DNA of 52,209 bases from Acetatifactor sp. Its GTDB lineage: Bacteria; Bacillota; Clostridia; Lachnospirales; Lachnospiraceae. The notes below the pieces were generated by a model, which saw only the letters and a list, made by a program, of their open reading frames with translations, ran no database searches and was not told the origin of the DNA. Made by a program: the position numbers and the translations under genes. Positions 17,604 to 26,128 of this stretch are shown here, one piece after another. Position 1 is the stretch's first letter; the number at the start of each line of letters is the position of its first letter. Location of the stretch: positions 1 to 52,209 of the forward strand of contig JAHBAA010000121.1 in the NCBI GenBank assembly GCA_018385425.1, given 5' to 3'.

Positions 17604-17876
17604 TTAGTTCATCATATCCTTCAAAGCCTTACCAGCCTTGAACTTAGGGGACTTGGAAGCTGCGATCTGCATGGTCTCACCGGTCAGAGGATTTCTGCCC
17701 TCTCTTGCTGCTCTCTCAGATACCTCAAAAGTACCGAAGCCTACCAGCTGAACCTTTCCGCCGTTCTTCAGTTCCTCAGCAACAACATCAGTGAAAGCCT
17801 TCAAAACCTTCTCTGCGTCCTTCTTAGATACTTCTGCCTGACCAGCGATTGCTGCGATCAATTCTGTCTTGTTCAT
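17604..17876 (-). CDS. hup: HU-family DNA-binding protein
   Basis: A 90-residue basic nucleoid protein with the family opening MNKTELIAAIA, GFGTFEVSERAAREGRNP (the DNA-binding arm) and an ending KFKAGKALKD. Length is normal. It has its own promoter and terminator, as expected for an abundant protein, and a good ribosome site (AGGAGG). Confidence 0.97.
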   Translation of the reverse strand: MNKTELIAAIAGQAEVSKKDAEKVLKAFTDVVAEELKNGGKVQLVGFGTFEVSERAAREGRNPLTGETMQIAASKSPKFKAGKALKDMMN

Positions 17877-17947
17877 ATTGAACTCCTCCTAACTTATCAT
17901 TCATTTTCATCATAATCACAGATGTTTCCGCGAAACGTCTCATATTA

Positions 17948-17976
17948 TTTATATCTGTTTTGAAAAGTCTTGTCAA
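17948..17976 (-). promoter_or_regulatory. Promoter of the HU gene
   Basis: Minus-strand TTGACA (17971-17976), 17-base spacer and TATAAA (17948-17953), with a leader of about 65 bases before the HU start. Confidence 0.8.
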
Positions 17977-18012
17977 GGCATTTCCCAAAATAAAGGTTAT
18001 TTCTTGCTTTTT

Positions 18013-18999
18013 TCAATTAAATGATGCTTCAGAGTGAAAAACTGCTTGCAAAAACGTCTGTTTCTGTTCTTCCTGGGCAATGACCCGTTCCAGCTTCGCT
18101 GTATTTTTGCCCGGAATCCAGGATTTGGAGGCGTTCATATAAAAATTGGCGATCTTCCAGAATTTCTCCGGGTAGGAAAGGCGGTAATACAGGTCCATTC
18201 GGTCAAAATTTGTCATTCTGCGCTTTTCCTCATAGGCAGCCAGCAGATCTCTTCCCAGGGGCACCGACCAGTTCTCCTTCTCCAGGATCTTCCGAAGAAA
18301 GAGGGAGAGATCCCGCACCGGACTGTCCAGACAGCACCGCTCAAAGTTCTGCAGAAACCAACCCTTCTTCGTGAGCACCAGATTGTGGTACTGAAAATCG
18401 CCATGGCAAAGCCTTCTCCCGGAAGGGTTGCCCGCGGCCAAGACCTGTTCCCACTCGGAGGCGATCCGCTCCCCCTGTCCGGAAAAGTCATCACATACCT
18501 TTCCCAGTATTCGCTCAAAGGGCTGTTTGGAGCCCCTCTGTTTCAGATATTTCCGCACCCGGCGCAGTTCTCTGTTACGCTTCTCATATTCCCGTCCGGG
18601 GGCAAAGCTCGGAAGTCCCTCGTCCTCTGCAGCGACAGACTCCAGACAGTTGTGAAGCTCAGCCAGAACTCCCATGGCCTCCAGACAGTCCCATCGTTCC
18701 TCCGGATTGCATTCTCTGCCCTCCTGCCAGGTCTTCAGGGTATATCGCACCTCATCCTGATCCTTCACGGAAAGGGTTCCCTCCCTGCAGGAGACGATGC
18801 TCTCCGAAAAGAGGGTCGATTTTTCCGACAGGAGTGTCAGCAGCCTGTTCTGTGCCGCCAGGTGCTCCTCTGTTCCGGAATACTCCGCGAAGACATAGGT
18901 CTCCTGCGGCGTGTCCACCAGAATAGATCCCCGCCCCTTTCTGGTCCGTACAATTTCCAGGTCATATTGTTCCAGCAATTCCACTGCTCTGTCATTCAT
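18013..18999 (-). CDS. CotS-family spore coat kinase-like protein
   Basis: A 328-residue protein of the aminoglycoside-phosphotransferase/CotS fold. HGDFQYHN at about 199-206 is the catalytic-loop motif. The position of the second metal-binding Asp reads QNFERC, so Asn replaces Asp, and the later SPVRDLSLFLRK block matches CotS proteins. It may be a pseudokinase or have an altered metal site. CotS in B. subtilis is a spore coat protein. GGGAGG seven bases upstream sets the start at 18999. It sits among housekeeping genes and not in a coat operon. Confidence 0.82.
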   Translation of the reverse strand: MNDRAVELLEQYDLEIVRTRKGRGSILVDTPQETYVFAEYSGTEEHLAAQNRLLTLLSEKSTLFSESIVSCREGTLSVKDQDEVRYTLKTWQEGRECNPEERWDCLEAMGVLAELHNCLESVAAEDEGLPSFAPGREYEKRNRELRRVRKYLKQRGSKQPFERILGKVCDDFSGQGERIASEWEQVLAAGNPSGRRLCHGDFQYHNLVLTKKGWFLQNFERCCLDSPVRDLSLFLRKILEKENWSVPLGRDLLAAYEEKRRMTNFDRMDLYYRLSYPEKFWKIANFYMNASKSWIPGKNTAKLERVIAQEEQKQTFLQAVFHSEASFN

Positions 19000-19077
19000 C
19001 ACGATTCCTCCCATTCCTTCCCTTTGGCTTCCCCGAAAAGGTCTACCTAATAGTATGAATGGGGGTGGAAAAGTATG

Positions 19078-20433
19078 TTACCGGCGGTCACACATACCGG
19101 CGGCAATTTCAAGCAGCTGTTCTCTCGTATTGCACTCCGGATCGTCCAGTACGATATTCAGAAGCTCCTGCAGCACCTCTCCCATGCGAGGGCCCGGGGC
19201 GATCCCTGCCGCCTGCAGGTCCTTGCCGTTCACTGCCAGCATCTTCACGCTGACACACTGCTTCTCCTCGCAGATCTGCCGGTACAGCTCCTCCCGGCGC
19301 CTGTTTCGCTCCAGCTTTTCCGTTCTCTGATAGTCGCTCTGAGCCAGAATATCCGCCCGCTGCACCCGAAAGAGTGCCGGAAAGGCATCCTGCCCGATTT
19401 TCGCCACCATCCTGCGCACATTTTTGATGGTGGGCTCCGCGGCAGATCCGTCATCGTGGTAAAGCACCAGCTTTGTCACCAGGCGGATGGTATCATTGTC
19501 GAATTTCCAGCGCCGCAGGATCTCTTCGCTCATCCGGGCACCGACTGCTGCATGGTCATAGAAATGATCGATGCCGTTCTCGTCCACGGAGCGCACGGAG
19601 GGCTTTCCGATATCATGGAGCAGCACAGCCAGGCGCAAACTCCGGTCCGGCTCCACCCGGGTGAGGGCGTGCAGCGTATGCTCTCCCACCGTGTACCTGT
19701 GGTGGGGATGGTTCTGCATGGTCTCACAGGCCGCATCAAACTCCGGGAAAAAGACCCCGGTGAGCCCCAGTTCATAGGCATCCCGCAGATAGTCGGGGTG
19801 GGGGGAGGTCAGTATCTTGGAAAGCTCTGCGCTGATTCGCTCTGCGCTGATATGAGCCAGATTGGGCGCGATCTGACGGATGGCGTTTCTGGTCTTCTCC
19901 TCGATTTTGTATCCCAGCTGGGCGGAGAATCGCACCGCCCGCAGGATCCGGAGGGCATCCTCAGTAAAGCGTTCCAGGGGCTCACCCACACAGCGGATAA
20001 TGCCGGCGTTTATGTCCTCGATTCCTCCGTACAGATCCACCAGTCCCTCGGTATCGTTATAAGCCATGGCATTGATGGTAAAATCCCGGCGTCTCAGATC
20101 CTCCTCCAGATTCGGGGTGAAAATCACCTCTTTGGGATGTCTGCTGTCCTCGTACTCTCCGTCAATGCGGTAGGTGGTAACCTCGAACCCCTCCCGGTCC
20201 ATCATCACCGTCACCGTGCCGTGCTGCAGCCCGGTATCCACTGTTCTGGGAAAAAGCGCCTTGACACGATCCGGGGTGGCTGAGGTGGTGATATCCCAGT
20301 CCTGGGGTGTTCTTCCCAGAATGGAGTCCCGCACGCAGCCGCCCACTACATAGGCCTCATACCCTGCCCCCTGTATCCGCTCAATGATTCTGGCAGCGGG
20401 GTCCGGGATCTGAATGTGAAGCTGTTTTGTCAT
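19078..20433 (-). CDS. cca: CCA tRNA nucleotidyltransferase
   Basis: A 451-residue enzyme that builds or repairs the CCA end of tRNAs, consistent with tRNA genes here that lack encoded CCA. GGCVRDSILGR and the DWDI metal pair form the class II nucleotidyltransferase head, an RRDFTINAMAY block follows, and an HD domain (HDIGKP) lies in the C-terminal half. GGAGG six bases upstream fixes the start at 20433, ten bases after the HAD gene stop, so the two are probably one operon. Confidence 0.95.
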   Translation of the reverse strand: MTKQLHIQIPDPAARIIERIQGAGYEAYVVGGCVRDSILGRTPQDWDITTSATPDRVKALFPRTVDTGLQHGTVTVMMDREGFEVTTYRIDGEYEDSRHPKEVIFTPNLEEDLRRRDFTINAMAYNDTEGLVDLYGGIEDINAGIIRCVGEPLERFTEDALRILRAVRFSAQLGYKIEEKTRNAIRQIAPNLAHISAERISAELSKILTSPHPDYLRDAYELGLTGVFFPEFDAACETMQNHPHHRYTVGEHTLHALTRVEPDRSLRLAVLLHDIGKPSVRSVDENGIDHFYDHAAVGARMSEEILRRWKFDNDTIRLVTKLVLYHDDGSAAEPTIKNVRRMVAKIGQDAFPALFRVQRADILAQSDYQRTEKLERNRRREELYRQICEEKQCVSVKMLAVNGKDLQAAGIAPGPRMGEVLQELLNIVLDDPECNTREQLLEIAAGMCDRR

Positions 20434-20443
20434 ACCCGTCCTC

Positions 20444-21247
20444 CTAAAAAAACCTTCGGATGACCTCCACCAGTCCATCCTCGTCGTTGGTGCCGGTGAT
20501 ATAGTCCGCCGCATCCTTTACCGCCTGCTGGGCATTGCCCATGGCCACTCCCAGCCCTGCATAGCGGATCATGGAGATATCGTTGAACCCGTCACCACAG
20601 CAGACCGTGTTTTCTCTGGTCACACCCAAGGCAGGGAGCATCTTCTCCAGGGATGCTGCCTTGTCCACGTTCTTGGGCATGATCTCGATGAAATACGGTT
20701 CTGAGCGGTAGATGCTTGCCACATCGCCGTACTTTTCCTGCAGTCTTCGCTCCAGTTCCTCCGCCCGGTCGGGGTCTGCGGTCATCAGGCACTTGTTGAT
20801 ATCAAAGTCCACAAACTCCACAAATCTCTCTACCGTTCTGATGGGAAGCCCGTTGATCCTCGCCTCGATCTCCACGTACCGGTCCGGTGCGAAGGCAGAG
20901 ATCACCTCATCTCCCAGATAAGTGATCAGTCCGCAGCCGTTCTCCCTTGCAAAGCGGTACAGACCGGGGAGCAGTGTCAGCGGCAGGATCCTTTGATAAA
21001 GGATCTGTCCGGTACCGCAGTCCACGATTCTCGCCCCATTGAAGGAGAGCAGATACCCTCCTGTCTCCTCAAACCGAAGGCTCGCCGCTGCCTTTTTCAT
21101 CCCCGGAGTGGGGCGGCCGGAGGCCAGAACTACCTTATGTCCCCTGTTCATCACATCGAAGATCGCCTGTCTGGTCGCCTCCGTGATCTCTTTTTTGGAG
21201 TTGGTCAATGTACCGTCGATATCCAAAACCAAAGCCTTTGTATCCAT
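20444..21247 (-). CDS. Cof-type HAD-IIB phosphatase
   Basis: A 267-residue haloacid-dehalogenase hydrolase with motif I DIDGT (9-13), a central C2B cap domain, and motif IV GDGFND near residue 218. Cof enzymes dephosphorylate sugar phosphates or nucleotides; the substrate here is not predictable. It begins the cca unit. Confidence 0.93.
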   Translation of the reverse strand: MDTKALVLDIDGTLTNSKKEITEATRQAIFDVMNRGHKVVLASGRPTPGMKKAAASLRFEETGGYLLSFNGARIVDCGTGQILYQRILPLTLLPGLYRFARENGCGLITYLGDEVISAFAPDRYVEIEARINGLPIRTVERFVEFVDFDINKCLMTADPDRAEELERRLQEKYGDVASIYRSEPYFIEIMPKNVDKAASLEKMLPALGVTRENTVCCGDGFNDISMIRYAGLGVAMGNAQQAVKDAADYITGTNDEDGLVEVIRRFF

Positions 21248-21269
21248 CTTCCTGTTTCCTTTCCGCTCT

Positions 21270-21337
21270 CATAAAATAAGCCCCACGCCGCCCCTGGGGA
21301 GGCGCTTGTTTCTCCCCGCCCGGGCAACATGGGGCTT
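21270..21337 (-). terminator. Terminator after the foldase-like gene
   Basis: Outer stem AAGCCCCA/TGGGGCTT (21278-21285 and 21330-21337) encloses a GC-rich inner fold and is followed by ATTTTAT on the minus strand, about 15 bases after the upstream stop. Confidence 0.75.
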
Positions 21338-21352
21338 TCACCCTTTTCCTTC

Positions 21353-22915
21353 TTATTCCGCTGAACTCTCTTCAGAAGCCTCGCTGCTCTCACTCTCGGA
21401 TGCAGCCGCCGCAGCCTCGGAAGCCTCCACCTTCAGGTAATTCAGATTGCCCTTGGGGTCACTTACCTCCTTGTAGGCAGCACCGATCTCCTGGATGTAG
21501 GCGGTCATTGCTTCCTCCACCAGAATATTCTTGACGGTCAGCTTCCACTCGGGGTCATTGGCTCCCACATAGTAGAGCACATAGGAAAGCTGATCCTCCT
21601 CACCGGTCACCACCGTGGTGTCTCCGGCCTTGCGGGAGGTGTCAAACAGCCAATCCTTCACCGCGTCCGGAACATCCCCGGGGAGCAGGCCTGTGAACAG
21701 ACCACCCTCGGCTGAGGCATACTGCTCATCGGTGTACTGATCTGCCAAAGCGGCAAATCGATCCTCTGAGGCCTCTCCTTTTGTCCACTCATCATAGATC
21801 GCCTGTGCATCGCCCTCTGTCACAAAGATGATTCTTGCGTCAGCGGAGGGTGTCTCGTCCAGGTATCTTCTCTCAAACTTCACACAGTAGTAGCAGTTTG
21901 CGGAGGTATTCTCGATGACGGTGGTATCCCCCGGCTTACGGGACTCATCAAACAGCCATGCAGACACATCGCTGTTCATGGAGGTGCTTCCCGCATTCTC
22001 CGTAAGCTCTGCCTGATCCAGCTCCTTCACCGCGTTGTTGGCCTCAGCCTGTGCCACCTTCATGGCAAACTCGATCTCAGCCTCGGAGGGTTCGTAAGCC
22101 TTCTCCTCGGTTCCCTCCTCCGTTCCTTCCGTTTCTTCTACCGGGTCAGCCAGATCCGTGGGTTCGGTGGGCAGAACCGCATCGATGGTGGTCATGCGGT
22201 AATCCACAGAGTCATAGGTGTTCCTGTTCTCTTCATAATAAGCCTTCAGCTCTTCCTCTGAGGGAGCCTTGGCCTCAGCCACACTTGCATAGTACTTCTC
22301 TGACTTTAAGGTCTCCATCACAAAGGGTTTGATCCGATCCTCTGTCGCATAGGTACCATAGCAGGCTGCCAGATACTCCTTCTCGCCCATACCTGCTTCC
22401 TTGGCGGCGTTTGCAATGCTCTCCTGAAACTGAGCATACTCCGCATCCGCGTCAAAGGCAAAGCCGGCCTCGTCAGCCTTGGCTGTCAGTGCCTTGGTGT
22501 TGGCGATATCCTCCACGGTCATCTTGTCAAAATAATCCTGCCAGGTCAGCGTATCGGAGTACATCTGCTTGGTCAGGTCTCCGGACAGATCGATTCCGAA
22601 CATACTCAGGTAATAGCTGTACTGGGCATTGTAATTGGTCTTCACCAGATTGAAATGATAATCATATTCCACAGGGGTCACCTTCTGACCGGCAACCGTG
22701 ATGTAGGTACCGTTCACCGTCAGATAGTTGCGGATGGGAAATGAGATCACCAGTGCAAACACGGCGGCTACGATGACAATGCTGCCGATGGTTCCCCAAA
22801 GCTTCTCCCTCTGTACCTTTTTCTTCTCCTCTGCTCTCCTCTGCATTTTCAGATCATATTTGGTTACGACCTTCTCCTGCTTTTCTTCTGTTGCTTGTGT
22901 TTCCTTCTTAGACAT
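21353..22915 (-). CDS. SurA/PrsA-like membrane-anchored foldase or parvulin-like protein
   Basis: A 520-residue protein: a basic, Lys/Glu-rich cytoplasmic tail, one membrane segment (about 42-62), then a large extracellular helical region like the SurA/trigger N-domain. Two parvulin-like cassettes follow, each containing near-identical WLFD-SRK-GDTTV blocks. The tail is rich in Ala, Ser and Glu. Parvulin domains help fold secreted proteins, but I do not see a clean catalytic PPIase site, so chaperone or substrate-handling duties are possible. The start at 22915 has AGGAG ten bases upstream. Confidence 0.75.
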   Translation of the reverse strand: MSKKETQATEEKQEKVVTKYDLKMQRRAEEKKKVQREKLWGTIGSIVIVAAVFALVISFPIRNYLTVNGTYITVAGQKVTPVEYDYHFNLVKTNYNAQYSYYLSMFGIDLSGDLTKQMYSDTLTWQDYFDKMTVEDIANTKALTAKADEAGFAFDADAEYAQFQESIANAAKEAGMGEKEYLAACYGTYATEDRIKPFVMETLKSEKYYASVAEAKAPSEEELKAYYEENRNTYDSVDYRMTTIDAVLPTEPTDLADPVEETEGTEEGTEEKAYEPSEAEIEFAMKVAQAEANNAVKELDQAELTENAGSTSMNSDVSAWLFDESRKPGDTTVIENTSANCYYCVKFERRYLDETPSADARIIFVTEGDAQAIYDEWTKGEASEDRFAALADQYTDEQYASAEGGLFTGLLPGDVPDAVKDWLFDTSRKAGDTTVVTGEEDQLSYVLYYVGANDPEWKLTVKNILVEEAMTAYIQEIGAAYKEVSDPKGNLNYLKVEASEAAAAASESESSEASEESSAE

Positions 22916-23038
22916 CGGAAAACGTCTCCTTCCTTTCTTGCCGCGGGACGACCCGAAGCATGCGTTATCACGCATTATACTTCATGGAACGTCCTTTTTG
23001 CAATGGTTTTCACAGTATTTTCACTTTTCGTGCCGTCT

Positions 23039-24709
23039 TTATACGTAAGCCTCCAGCTTTTCCACGATGGTTTTCATACAGCCGGGCTCAAAGGGACTGT
23101 TCAGACCCACCTGTCGGATCATGTTCGTGAAGAAGTCGGATGCAGACAGCTTGCAGAGCAACAGGTAGCTCTCCCAGGCTGCGGCAAAGTCCTCGTCCAT
23201 CTTTACCTTGTACTGAAGCGCGCAGGTCTGTGCCAGACAGTAATCAATATAATAGAAGGGAGAGTTGTAAATGTGTGTCTGCTTCTGCCAGAAACCACCC
23301 TTCCCAAAATAGGGATCATCGTCAAAATCCATGTGCGGTCTGTAGACCTTCTCCAGCTCCAGCCAGGTCTGATTCCGCTCTGCAGGGGTCATCTCCGGAT
23401 GCTCATAGACGATGTGCTGGAACTCGTCCACCATACAGCCGTAGGGAATGAAGCAGACTGCATCCTCCAGATGCATCTGAATATATTTGTCCGCATCCTC
23501 ACCGAAGAACAGGTTCATCCAGTTCTGGGTGAAGAATTCCATGGACATGGAGTGGATCTCTGCCGTCTCCATCCCCACATCCGCGTGCTCCCTGACCGGA
23601 TCCGTGCCGGACAGATATCCCTGGAAGGCATGTCCGCACTCATGGGTGATCACGTCCACATCCGAGCTGGTGCCGTTAAAGTTTGCAAAGACAAAGGGCG
23701 AATTATAGTCGGGCATATAGGTCATATATCCGCCGGCACGCTTGTTCTTGCGCCCAAACACATCAAACAGACCGTTCTCCATCATAAAATCGTAGAATTC
23801 CCTGGTCTCCGGGGAAAGCTCACTGTACATCTGACGCCCTGCCTCCAGGATCTCCTCCGGCGTTCCCTTGGGCGCTGCATTTCCGTCCGCATAGAACACG
23901 GAAGCGTCATACAGCTTCAGCTTATCCAGACCCAGACGCTTTCTTCTCTTCTCATGAAGCTTTTCCGCGAAGGGCACAAGGTATTCCTTCACCTGAGAAC
24001 GGAATGCCTCCACCTCCTCCTTGCCGTAGCAGTTACGCCCCATGCGGTAATACCCCAGCTCCACATAGTTCTCATACCCCATCTTCTTCGCCTGCTCCGT
24101 GCGGTTCTTCACCAGCTTGTCATAGATCTCGTCCAGCTGATCCGCATTGGCCCGGAAAAAAGAACTCATAGCCTGCCATGCAGCCTTTCTCACCTCCCGA
24201 TCCGGGCTCACCAGGTGAGGACGCAGCAGGGAAAGATTCAGCTCCTCGCCCTGAAAAGGAATCTTCGCCCCGGCGATGAGCATGGAATACTCGGTGCTCA
24301 GTGCATTCTCCTCCTGCATCAGAGGGATCAGCTTCTCATCCATTGCCTTGGCTGCAAGCTCCATATTCCTGAAGGCAACCGGTCCGATGAACCCCACCAG
24401 CTCCTCCCGGAAGGGAGAATCATACAGCTTCTTCTGGTACTCCAATACCAGATTGTCGTAAAGGGGGAGCTTTTCATCATAGTATTCCTTCTCTCCCTTA
24501 TAGAATTCATTCGTCATATCTGCGTCAAAACGGATATGCGCAATGGTATACAGGGTTATGACCCTTCCGTTGATCCTGTAAAACTCCTTGTGCAGCTCAA
24601 ACTGCTCCGCACCGCTTTTCGCCTCATCGAATTTCCCGATCAGATCCTTTATCTGCCTCTCAACCTCATCAAAATCTACTCTCTCGTAAGGCATGTCCCG
24701 AAACTTCAT
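23039..24709 (-). CDS. M3-family oligoendopeptidase
   Basis: A 556-residue cytoplasmic zinc peptidase with HECGH at about 356-360, preceded by an NFNGTSSDVDVITHE-type stretch and followed by the M3 downstream region. M3 oligoendopeptidases of the PepF type cut short peptides. The family length is normal. Start at 24709 (MKFRDMPYERV) is preferred over an ATG 24 bases earlier on conservation of this opening. Confidence 0.93.
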   Translation of the reverse strand: MKFRDMPYERVDFDEVERQIKDLIGKFDEAKSGAEQFELHKEFYRINGRVITLYTIAHIRFDADMTNEFYKGEKEYYDEKLPLYDNLVLEYQKKLYDSPFREELVGFIGPVAFRNMELAAKAMDEKLIPLMQEENALSTEYSMLIAGAKIPFQGEELNLSLLRPHLVSPDREVRKAAWQAMSSFFRANADQLDEIYDKLVKNRTEQAKKMGYENYVELGYYRMGRNCYGKEEVEAFRSQVKEYLVPFAEKLHEKRRKRLGLDKLKLYDASVFYADGNAAPKGTPEEILEAGRQMYSELSPETREFYDFMMENGLFDVFGRKNKRAGGYMTYMPDYNSPFVFANFNGTSSDVDVITHECGHAFQGYLSGTDPVREHADVGMETAEIHSMSMEFFTQNWMNLFFGEDADKYIQMHLEDAVCFIPYGCMVDEFQHIVYEHPEMTPAERNQTWLELEKVYRPHMDFDDDPYFGKGGFWQKQTHIYNSPFYYIDYCLAQTCALQYKVKMDEDFAAAWESYLLLCKLSASDFFTNMIRQVGLNSPFEPGCMKTIVEKLEAYV

Positions 24710-24876
24710 ATGAACATTCCATCCTTTCTGCACCTATTGTGCCCACTGTCTCCTATTTTACACGAAAGAGTGATTTCTGTAAATATGAACAAGAAAGTAT
24801 CTTGCGCAGTACACTTTTCTATGGTAAAGTGATGGTGTATGACGTTTCTACGACAAAACAGGGAGGAAAAAAAGAA

Positions 24877-26025
24877 ATGTACGAAAAACTAAAGAAAGCA
24901 TCTCTGAAGGGTGCCATCGGTGTATCGGTTGTGCTCTTTATTGTGGGCGGACTTCTCATCGGCTTCTTCGGGAAGGGTGCCGTCTACGCCATCAAGGGGT
25001 ATGACTATCTGGATGACATCATGCCCACGGATCTGAAGGATCAGTATGTCGAGCTGGATCTGAACGTCTGCTTTGGCGGATACTTAAAGTCATCCGAGAA
25101 GAATACGGACACCGGCAAGGTGACCGTCAAGTCCTACAACTACGTCATCCAGGCCTTCGATTACACCGAGGCAGGGGATGAGTATGAGTATCAGGATCGC
25201 TATATGAGCATCAAGATCCCGCCCAAGATGATGGATCAGCTGGATGCCATCACCGATCAGACCTACGCCTATATGTACGGCGAGACGGATACGCTTGCCG
25301 AGCCCCTTCATCTGCACGGCCGGATCAGAAAGCTTCCCAACGATGAATACAGCTATTTTGTAAAGTTCTTCACTGAGGAGGGCTGGACAACGGCAGAGGT
25401 GGAAGAAGAGACCATTCCCTACTATATTGATATCAGCTCCTCATCCATCGGTTTCGACAAGGGGTATCATCTGTTGTTCGCAGGAGCAGGTCTTGCCTGC
25501 GTGATCTTCGGCATCTTCCGTCTGGTGTCTGCCTCCGGCGGCGGCTATCTGAAGAAGTTCCGCAAGGACTGTGAGCTGGCAGGGTACAGCGAGTCCGTCA
25601 TCGAGTCTGACTACGCCTCTGCTGCCGGCTTCGGCAAGAAGGATGCCGTCAAGGTCGGAAACCTGTGCACCTATTTCTCCAGTGGTGCGACACCCAGAGC
25701 CATTCCCAACAAGAATATCTCCTGGGCCTATATGCATACCGTCACCCACAGAACCTACGGCATCAAGACCGGTACCACCTACAGTATCATGGTTTATGCA
25801 GAGGGACAGAAGAATCCCTACAATATCTCCACCGGCAACGAGGCGACCACCCTTCAGATCCTGGAGAAATATGCGGCAAGCTTCCCCTGGATCATTGTGG
25901 GTTACGACAAGGATCTGGAGAAAATGTTCAAGAAGGATCACGCACAGTTTTTGAACCTGAAGTACAATCAGGTAGAGCACACTCCCGTGTACCCTTCCAT
26001 GGAAGGCTTTGACAATCCTCAGTAA
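24877..26025 (+). CDS. Membrane protein of unknown function with two membrane segments
   Basis: A 382-residue protein with membrane segments near residues 13-33 and about 195-218. A beta-rich outer domain between them has several Tyr and acidic residues, and a C-terminal cytoplasmic domain contains a KNISWAYMHTVTHR stretch and a YDKDLEKMFKKD block. I do not recognise the family. GGAGG ten bases upstream sets the start; a longer in-frame extension has no ribosome site. It stands alone, with a possible promoter just upstream (TTGCGC, 17 bases, TAAAGT) and a shared terminator downstream. Confidence 0.7.
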   Translation: MYEKLKKASLKGAIGVSVVLFIVGGLLIGFFGKGAVYAIKGYDYLDDIMPTDLKDQYVELDLNVCFGGYLKSSEKNTDTGKVTVKSYNYVIQAFDYTEAGDEYEYQDRYMSIKIPPKMMDQLDAITDQTYAYMYGETDTLAEPLHLHGRIRKLPNDEYSYFVKFFTEEGWTTAEVEEETIPYYIDISSSSIGFDKGYHLLFAGAGLACVIFGIFRLVSASGGGYLKKFRKDCELAGYSESVIESDYASAAGFGKKDAVKVGNLCTYFSSGATPRAIPNKNISWAYMHTVTHRTYGIKTGTTYSIMVYAEGQKNPYNISTGNEATTLQILEKYAASFPWIIVGYDKDLEKMFKKDHAQFLNLKYNQVEHTPVYPSMEGFDNPQ

Positions 26026-26055
26026 CGACACGATTTTATGGATCCGTTCCGGAAT

Positions 26056-26092
26056 AAAAAATCCCGCGGCAGTGATTGCTGCGGGATTTTTT
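26056..26092. terminator. Bidirectional terminator
   Basis: AAAAATCCCGC and GCGGGATTTTT arms (26056-26067 and 26081-26092) serve both the plus-strand membrane protein gene and the minus-strand leuA gene. Confidence 0.93.
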
Positions 26093-26128
26093 ATGGTTCT
26101 GCGGGAATGATGTGCCCCACAGAACTTC

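Noticed and set aside
18013-18999. Aminoglycoside-resistance phosphotransferase
   Set aside because: Same fold, but the SPVRDLSLFLRK region and length fit CotS-like spore proteins of Clostridia better.
22895-24832. A 645-codon plus-strand frame
   Set aside because: Antisense to the M3 peptidase, whose HECGH site and length are correct; the plus-strand product is low-complexity His/Leu-rich.
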